From Erythrobacter sp. (GTDB lineage: Bacteria > Pseudomonadota > Alphaproteobacteria > Sphingomonadales > Sphingomonadaceae): a stretch of 64,000 nt of DNA. Each line of letters opens with the position of its first letter. The first letter of the stretch is position 1. Location: the NCBI RefSeq assembly GCF_011765465.1, contig NZ_CP050265.1, positions 1,674,001-1,738,000 of the forward strand, read 5' to 3'. Positions 59,973-64,000 of this stretch are shown piece by piece. The position numbers were made by a program, and so were the translations under genes. The notes below the pieces were generated by a model. That model was not told where the DNA came from. It did no database searches and saw only the letters and a list, made by a program, of their open reading frames with translations.

Positions 59973-60977
59973 TCAGCGGCCGACAGTGACCGTCCCCATC
60001 GCCGCCCCTTCGGGCAGGTCCTCGCCGAAGACGCGCTGGTAGTATTCGGACACCAGAGTGCGCTCGGCCTCGTCGCACTTGTTGAGGAAGGACAGGCGGA
60101 AGGCGAAGCCGGTCGATTTGAAGATCGCCGCGTTCTGCGCCCAGGTAATGACGGTGCGCGGGCTCATCACGGTCGAGATGTCGCCGTTCATGAAGCCCTG
60201 CCGGGTGAGCTCGGCGACCTTGACCATGTCGGCGATCAGCTTGTCGTCAGTATCCGGCGTCTTGGACTTGACGATTTCCTGCTCGGTCTCGGCGGGCAGG
60301 TAATTGAGCGCCACGACGATGTTCCAGCGGTCCATCTGCGCCTGGTTGATCGCCTGCGTGCCGTGGTAGAGGCCGCTGGTGTCGCCGAGGCCGACCGTGT
60401 TGGTCGTCGCGAACAGGCGGAACCACTTGTTCGGCGTGATGACGCGGTTCTGGTCGAGCAGCGTCAGGCGGCCGTCGAATTCGAGCACGCGCTGGATCAC
60501 GAACATCACGTCGGGCCGCCCTGCGTCGTATTCGTCGAAGGTCAGCGCGACCGGGTGCTGCAGCGCCCACGGCAGGATGCCTTCCTTGAACTCGGTCACC
60601 TGCAACCCGTCCTTCAGGACGATCGCATCGCGCCCGACGAGGTCGATCCGGCTGATATGCGCGTCGAGGTTGACCCGCACGCTCGGCCAGTTCAGCCTTG
60701 CTGCGACCTGTTCGATATGGGTCGACTTGCCGGTGCCGTGATAGCCCTGCACCATCACCCGGCGATTGTGCGCGAAGCCTGCAAGGATCGCGAGCGTCGT
60801 GTCGGGATCGAAGACATAGTCCTTGTCGATCTCGGGCACGTGTTCGTCATTGGCGGAGAAGGCGGGCACCTGCCAGTCGACATCGATGCCGAACGTGTCC
60901 TTCACGTCGATCGTGGTGTCGGGCTCGGATGGCATGGCGTCCTTGCCGGCGAATTCTTCTGAGGAATGGCTGTTCAT
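59973..60977 (-). CDS. cobS: CobS-type AAA+ ATPase (cobaltochelatase subunit-like)
   Basis: 334 residues. Walker A is GYHGTGKST at 78-86, then [21 protein letters not shown] as Walker B and sensor, and [15 protein letters not shown]. In aerobic cobalamin synthesis CobS-CobT power cobalt insertion by CobN. Many sphingomonads keep CobS without the full pathway, so its role may be broader. No cobT follows: the next gene downstream is the PBP. The first ATG is used; Met15 is an alternative. Confidence 0.9.
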   Translation of the reverse strand: MNSHSSEEFAGKDAMPSEPDTTIDVKDTFGIDVDWQVPAFSANDEHVPEIDKDYVFDPDTTLAILAGFAHNRRVMVQGYHGTGKSTHIEQVAARLNWPSVRVNLDAHISRIDLVGRDAIVLKDGLQVTEFKEGILPWALQHPVALTFDEYDAGRPDVMFVIQRVLEFDGRLTLLDQNRVITPNKWFRLFATTNTVGLGDTSGLYHGTQAINQAQMDRWNIVVALNYLPAETEQEIVKSKTPDTDDKLIADMVKVAELTRQGFMNGDISTVMSPRTVITWAQNAAIFKSTGFAFRLSFLNKCDEAERTLVSEYYQRVFGEDLPEGAAMGTVTVGR

Positions 60978-61103
60978 CGCGCGGGAGGGTTAAAGCGACG
61001 AGGCCGAGCCTGCAAGCCGCTCGGTCCTGCTAAATTTGCAAGTGCGCCGCGCGCGGGCGGATGAGGCTCGCAAATCGCGAGGCAGCGCATTATCTTGGGA
61101 AGT

Positions 61104-61937
61104 ATGGCGGACCCGGTCGAAACCCTGCGATTGAAGCTGGTCGGGCAGGTCCGCGACCTCTTCAACGAAACCGGGCAGCAGCCCGTGCCGCCTTCGGACG
61201 AAGCGCTGTTCGCCAAGGACACGCCGATCCGGCGCGTCCATGCCGATATCGTCGGCATGATGACGGGCGGGATCCGCGGGCTCTTGTTGCAGATGCTCCA
61301 TCCGGCAGCGCTCCAGGGCGTGCTCGACCATTCCAATTTTCGCGCCGATATGCATGGGCGACTGCGGCGCACGGCGCGCTTCATCGCGGTCACGACCTTC
61401 GGCCACCGCGACGAGGCATTGCGCGCGATCGAGCGGGTCAACCGCATCCATTCCAAGGTCGGCGGGACGCTTCCCGGCGGCGAGCCCTACACCGCCACCG
61501 ACCCGCGCACGCTCGCCTGGGTCCACGTGGTCGAGGCGCAGAGCTTCCTTGCCGGATACCTGCGCCATGTCCGGCCCGATATGCCTTTCGCCGAGCAGGA
61601 CGAGTATTACCGGCAATTCGCGGTCATCGCGCGCGCGTTGGGGGCCGATCCCGTGCCCGAGACGCGGCGCGAGGCCGAAGCGATCTTTCGCGAGCTGCGC
61701 GGCGATCTGAAAACTTCGCCCGAGGCCCGCGAGGTCGCGCAGCTCGTCCTCACCTCGAAACCCGAAGGCACGCCGCAGGCGCTGCAGGCGGTGGTCGCGG
61801 CCGAGGCGGTCGCGATGGTCCCCGATTGGGCGCGCGCCATGCTGCGCATCCAGCGCCCGGTGCTCACCGCGATCCCGGCGCGCGCGGCGACATGGGGCGT
61901 CGGACGCACGCTGCGCTGGGCCTTTCGCCAGACCTGA
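61104..61937 (+). CDS. Oxygenase MpaB family (DUF2236) protein
   Basis: 277 residues: MLHPAALQGVLDHSNFRAD and RLRRTARFIAVTTFGHRDEA fit the DUF2236/MpaB/latex-clearing fold, where a His ligates heme b; TDPRTLAWVHVVEAQSFL is the other conserved stretch. These are predicted heme oxygenases of mostly unknown substrate. ATG 61104 is chosen over TTG 61095. It is divergent from cobS and heads a plus-strand trio with DUF1428 and GST. Confidence 0.85.
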   Translation: MADPVETLRLKLVGQVRDLFNETGQQPVPPSDEALFAKDTPIRRVHADIVGMMTGGIRGLLLQMLHPAALQGVLDHSNFRADMHGRLRRTARFIAVTTFGHRDEALRAIERVNRIHSKVGGTLPGGEPYTATDPRTLAWVHVVEAQSFLAGYLRHVRPDMPFAEQDEYYRQFAVIARALGADPVPETRREAEAIFRELRGDLKTSPEAREVAQLVLTSKPEGTPQALQAVVAAEAVAMVPDWARAMLRIQRPVLTAIPARAATWGVGRTLRWAFRQT

Positions 61938-61986
61938 CCGGGCGCGCCTTTCGTGCTATGCCAACCGACGTGAGCGGGAGTACAGC

Positions 61987-62367
61987 ATGGCCTATATCGA
62001 TGGATACGCCTTTGCCGTCGACAGCGCGCGCAGGGCCGAATTCACCGCCTTTTGCGAAAGCGTCGACACGTGGTTCCTCGAAAACGGGGCGCTGCGCGTG
62101 GTCGAGACATGGGGCGAGGACGTACCTCGCGGCAAGGCTACCGACTTCCATCGCGCGGTCGCCGCGCGCGAGGACGAGACTGTGTGCTTCAGCTGGATCG
62201 AATGGCCCGACAGGGCGACGCGCGATGCCGCGATGGAGCGGATGGGCGAAGCGGCGGGCAGCGACCCTCGGCTCGACCCGCAAGCGAACCCGCCGCCCTT
62301 CGACGGTGCGCGCATGATCTTCGGAAGCTTCACGCCGGTTTTCGACCAGACCGCGACAGGAACCTGA
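61987..62367 (+). CDS. DUF1428 domain protein
   Basis: 126 residues, ferredoxin-like dimeric-barrel type: MAYIDGYAFAV, RVVETWGEDVPRGKATDFHRAV, SWIEWPDRATRDA and the end FDGARMIFGSFTPVF are DUF1428 hallmarks. Function unknown; a stress-related role is often guessed. It precedes the GST gene by three bases. Confidence 0.88.
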   Translation: MAYIDGYAFAVDSARRAEFTAFCESVDTWFLENGALRVVETWGEDVPRGKATDFHRAVAAREDETVCFSWIEWPDRATRDAAMERMGEAAGSDPRLDPQANPPPFDGARMIFGSFTPVFDQTATGT

Positions 62368-62370
62368 ACA

Positions 62371-62997
62371 ATGGCCGAATTCACCTTCTACACCGTGGCG
62401 ATGAGCCGGGGGCAGATTTCGCGCTGGGCGCTGCACGAGGCGGGCGCGGACTATGACCATGTCGTGTTCGACTGGGACACGAAGCCTGCGAATTTCAGCG
62501 ACATCAACCCGATGGGGAAAGTCCCGGCCCTCGTCCACCATCATGGCGGCCACGACCACACCGTGACCGAATGCGCCGCGATCAACCACTACCTCGCCGA
62601 AACGCACCCGCAAGCGGACCTGCTTCCCGACACGCACGAACGCGCCGCCTATTTCCGCTGGCTGTTTTTCGCCGCCGGCCCGCTCGAACAGGCGATCATG
62701 GCGAAGATGATGGGCTGGCAGCTGCCCGAGGGGAAGGACACGACCGCCGGTTTCGGCACTCTGGAGCGCACATTGGACGCGCTGGACGGCTGGCTGTCGG
62801 CGCATGATTTCGCCGCCGGGAGCCGCTTCACCATGGCCGATACCTATGTCGGCAGCCAGTTCGTCTGGGGGCTGCGCTTCGGATCGATCCCCGAGCGGCC
62901 CGCTTTTCGCGCCTATGTCGATCGCGTCACCCAGCGCCCGGCCTACGCCGAGGCCAACGCGATCGATGCCAAGCTGATCGCGCAGGCTTCCGCCTAG
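62371..62997 (+). CDS. Glutathione S-transferase family protein
   Basis: 208 residues. N-terminal thioredoxin fold: MAEFTFYTVAMSRGQISRWAL (a Ser in AMSRG at the thiol-binding position), NPMGKVPALVHH (cis-Pro) and TECAAINHYLAE. The helical C-terminal domain has FTMADTYVGSQFVWGL. It conjugates or reduces with glutathione supplied by gshA. It overlaps the convergent J-domain gene end by four bases (CTAG). Confidence 0.9.
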   Translation: MAEFTFYTVAMSRGQISRWALHEAGADYDHVVFDWDTKPANFSDINPMGKVPALVHHHGGHDHTVTECAAINHYLAETHPQADLLPDTHERAAYFRWLFFAAGPLEQAIMAKMMGWQLPEGKDTTAGFGTLERTLDALDGWLSAHDFAAGSRFTMADTYVGSQFVWGLRFGSIPERPAFRAYVDRVTQRPAYAEANAIDAKLIAQASA

Positions 62998-63587
62998 CCG
63001 ATCGCGGAGCTTTTCCTGAGCACCTGGTAGGCTTCGACCACGCGCCCCAGGCGCTTTTCATAGCTGCGATCCCCCCCGTTGCGGTCGGGGTGGTAGCGCC
63101 GCACCAGTTCGGAATAGCGCCGCCGCAGCCGCCGCTTGTCGGTGTCGGAGCCGAGGCCCATGGTCTCGAGCGCCTCGGCCTCTTCCTTCGAGAAGCGCCC
63201 GCTCGCCGCCATTTCCGCCTCGCGCCGCGCGCGGCTCTTGATGCCGCCCGCTCGGGCCGAGATCGCGTCCAGCGGATCGTCGAAATCGGCCCAGCGCGGC
63301 ATTCCGTCGACGCCTGCGCGCGGGCCGAAAGTGGGGCTTTCGGTGCGCCAGCCGCTCGCGGGGCTTTGCGCGGCGTAGATCTCCTCCGCGCTCATCCCTT
63401 CGAACCAGTCGTATCCGGCATTGAATTCGCGCACGTGTTCGAGGCAGAACCAGCGCCATTCTCCGGGTCCGTCGAAGCCGCTCGGGCGGTGGCCTGGGGC
63501 GCGGAATTCGCCCGCCTCCTCGCAGCCGGGCGCTTCGCAGGTGCGCGTGGAGCCTTCGTGGCGGCCGTGGAATCGAGTGCTGCGCAT
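62994..63587 (-). CDS. J-domain protein with C-terminal DnaJ motif
   Basis: 197 residues. The J domain is at the C-terminus: LRRRYSELVRRYHPDRNGG contains HPD, followed by EKRLGRVVEAYQVLRKS. The N-terminal part has Cys pairs (CEAPGCEEAG and WFCLEHV) that could bind zinc. Alphaproteobacteria often place such a protein beside bolA and cobS, as here. It would recruit DnaK to an unknown client. The ATG at 63587 is preceded by AGCCTTATGC with no strong ribosome binding site. Confidence 0.88.
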   Translation of the reverse strand: MRSTRFHGRHEGSTRTCEAPGCEEAGEFRAPGHRPSGFDGPGEWRWFCLEHVREFNAGYDWFEGMSAEEIYAAQSPASGWRTESPTFGPRAGVDGMPRWADFDDPLDAISARAGGIKSRARREAEMAASGRFSKEEAEALETMGLGSDTDKRRLRRRYSELVRRYHPDRNGGDRSYEKRLGRVVEAYQVLRKSSAIG

Positions 63588-63653
63588 AAGGCTTGAGAAT
63601 GGCGCGGGAGATGCCAGATTCCAACCCGTCCGAAGTTGCAAAGAGGTGAAGAG

Positions 63654-63926
63654 ATGGCTGGATCGGTTGCGCAGGAGATGGAAGCCAAGCTGCGGGACGC
63701 GTTCGCGCCCACCCGGCTCGAGATCGTCAACGACAGCGCCAAGCATAGGGGCCATTCGGGCGACGACGGCTCGGGCGAATCGCATTTCACTATTCGGATC
63801 GAAGCCCCCGCCTTCGCCGAAATGACCCGCCTCGCCCGCCAGCGCGCGGTGATCGCGGCGCTGGGCGACATGGTCGGCGAGCGGGTCCACGCCGTCGCGA
63901 TCCAGGCCAGCGCGCCCACCGCATGA
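63654..63926 (+). CDS. bolA: BolA-family protein
   Basis: 90 residues, the usual BolA length: MEAKLRDAFAPTRLEIVNDS, then the loop HFTIRIEAPAF and the HTH-like end RHRAVYA-type ARQRAVIAALGDMV. BolA partners monothiol glutaredoxins in Fe-S and iron regulation. A strong ribosome binding site, GAGGTGAAGAG, decides ATG 63654. It is divergent from the J-domain gene (66 bases). Confidence 0.93.
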   Translation: MAGSVAQEMEAKLRDAFAPTRLEIVNDSAKHRGHSGDDGSGESHFTIRIEAPAFAEMTRLARQRAVIAALGDMVGERVHAVAIQASAPTA

Positions 63927-64000
63927 ACACGAGCGTGAGCAGCACGACGCAAAAGCGCCTGCGCCGCTCGGCGCGGCTGATCGTTCTCGCGCCCGGAGAT
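63923..64000 (+). CDS. Start of a probable Nudix hydrolase gene (3' end outside window)
   Basis: 26 codons are visible, from an ATG overlapping the bolA stop (ATGA): MNTSVSSTTQKRLRRSARLI then VLAPGD. A basic RRSARLIVL entry strand followed by PGD resembles the first strand of Nudix enzymes, which often follow bolA in sphingomonads, but the Nudix box is not in the window. The gene call is firm; the family is tentative. Confidence 0.5.
   Translation, partial: MNTSVSSTTQKRLRRSARLIVLAPGD

Noticed and set aside
1..64000. tRNA, rRNA, prophage, insertion sequence or integrase
   Set aside because: No cloverleaf with TTCGA/T-loop pattern, transposase or integrase was noticed by eye in any gap. A tRNAscan or Infernal run could still find one.

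Overview
The window is GC-rich, densely coded chromosomal DNA from an alphaproteobacterium, most likely Sphingomonadales and probably the Erythrobacteraceae (Erythrobacter/Qipengyuania/Altererythrobacter relatives). This rests on a class I lysyl-tRNA synthetase, a CobS-type AAA+ protein with BolA and a J-domain protein nearby, the coxB-coxA-ctaB-ctaG-coxC-DUF983-SURF1-thrC order, a ribosomal protein L21 with a long C-terminal extension, and several small proteins of sphingomonad type. No rRNA, tRNA, phage, insertion sequence or CRISPR array was seen. It reads as core genome, with one possible small repeat-bounded cassette.

Layout. 1-9.8 kb: end of a DUF1501 protein, DUF421 membrane protein, M28 peptidase, EttA, a GIY-YIG gene between two inverted copies of a palindromic repeat, acylphosphatase, a degenerate GGDEF protein, a PNPOx-like flavoprotein and an extremely Arg-rich RcnB-like exported protein. 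9.9-21.3 kb: prolyl hydroxylase-like dioxygenase, LysK, an XPD/DinG-like helicase coupled to a membrane protein, SixA-type phosphatase, SRAP and UbiA, RsmE, glutamate-cysteine ligase. 21.3-35 kb: ICMT-like membrane protein, BamB and a YfgM-like protein, a glycosyltransferase/hydrolase pair, SelO, AstD, a structured non-coding stretch, RarD, PyrC, an ATP-grasp/YgfZ pair. 35-40.2 kb: TetR regulator divergent from a ferritin-like protein, GNAT enzyme, rplU-rpmA, and an FNR-type regulator close to a gene carrying a perfect FNR box. 40.3-51.6 kb: a nearly unbroken minus-strand run reading coxB, coxA, ctaB, a 41-residue CoxF-like protein, ctaG, coxC, DUF983, SURF1, thrC, an RNA methyltransferase, folB, a Rossmann protein, moaA, moaD, moaE. 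51.7-57.7 kb: a plus-strand run with a leader ORF/attenuator, pyrE, pdxJ, a small membrane protein, acpS, lepB, a DUF3089 lipase-like protein, ruvX and two hotdog thioesterases. 57.7-64 kb: a PBP1-type enzyme with an operator-like palindrome, cobS, an MpaB-like oxygenase, DUF1428, a GST, a J-domain protein, bolA and the start of a probable Nudix gene.

Functional links. Much of the window serves the envelope and respiration: terminal oxidase subunits plus heme and copper assembly, ubiquinone prenylation, outer-membrane assembly, secretion and peptidoglycan synthesis. Pyrimidine synthesis (pyrC, pyrE), PLP synthesis, molybdopterin and folate steps and thiol metabolism (gshA, GST) are also present. 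The best leads beyond routine annotation are the repeat-bounded GIY-YIG cassette, a pyrE leader peptide with an embedded intrinsic terminator, an FNR-controlled small membrane protein, a structured intergenic RNA candidate at 31.1 kb, a palindromic operator over a probably leaderless promoter before the PBP gene, and a set of SD-less genes with GCTA-type -10 elements just before their ATG.
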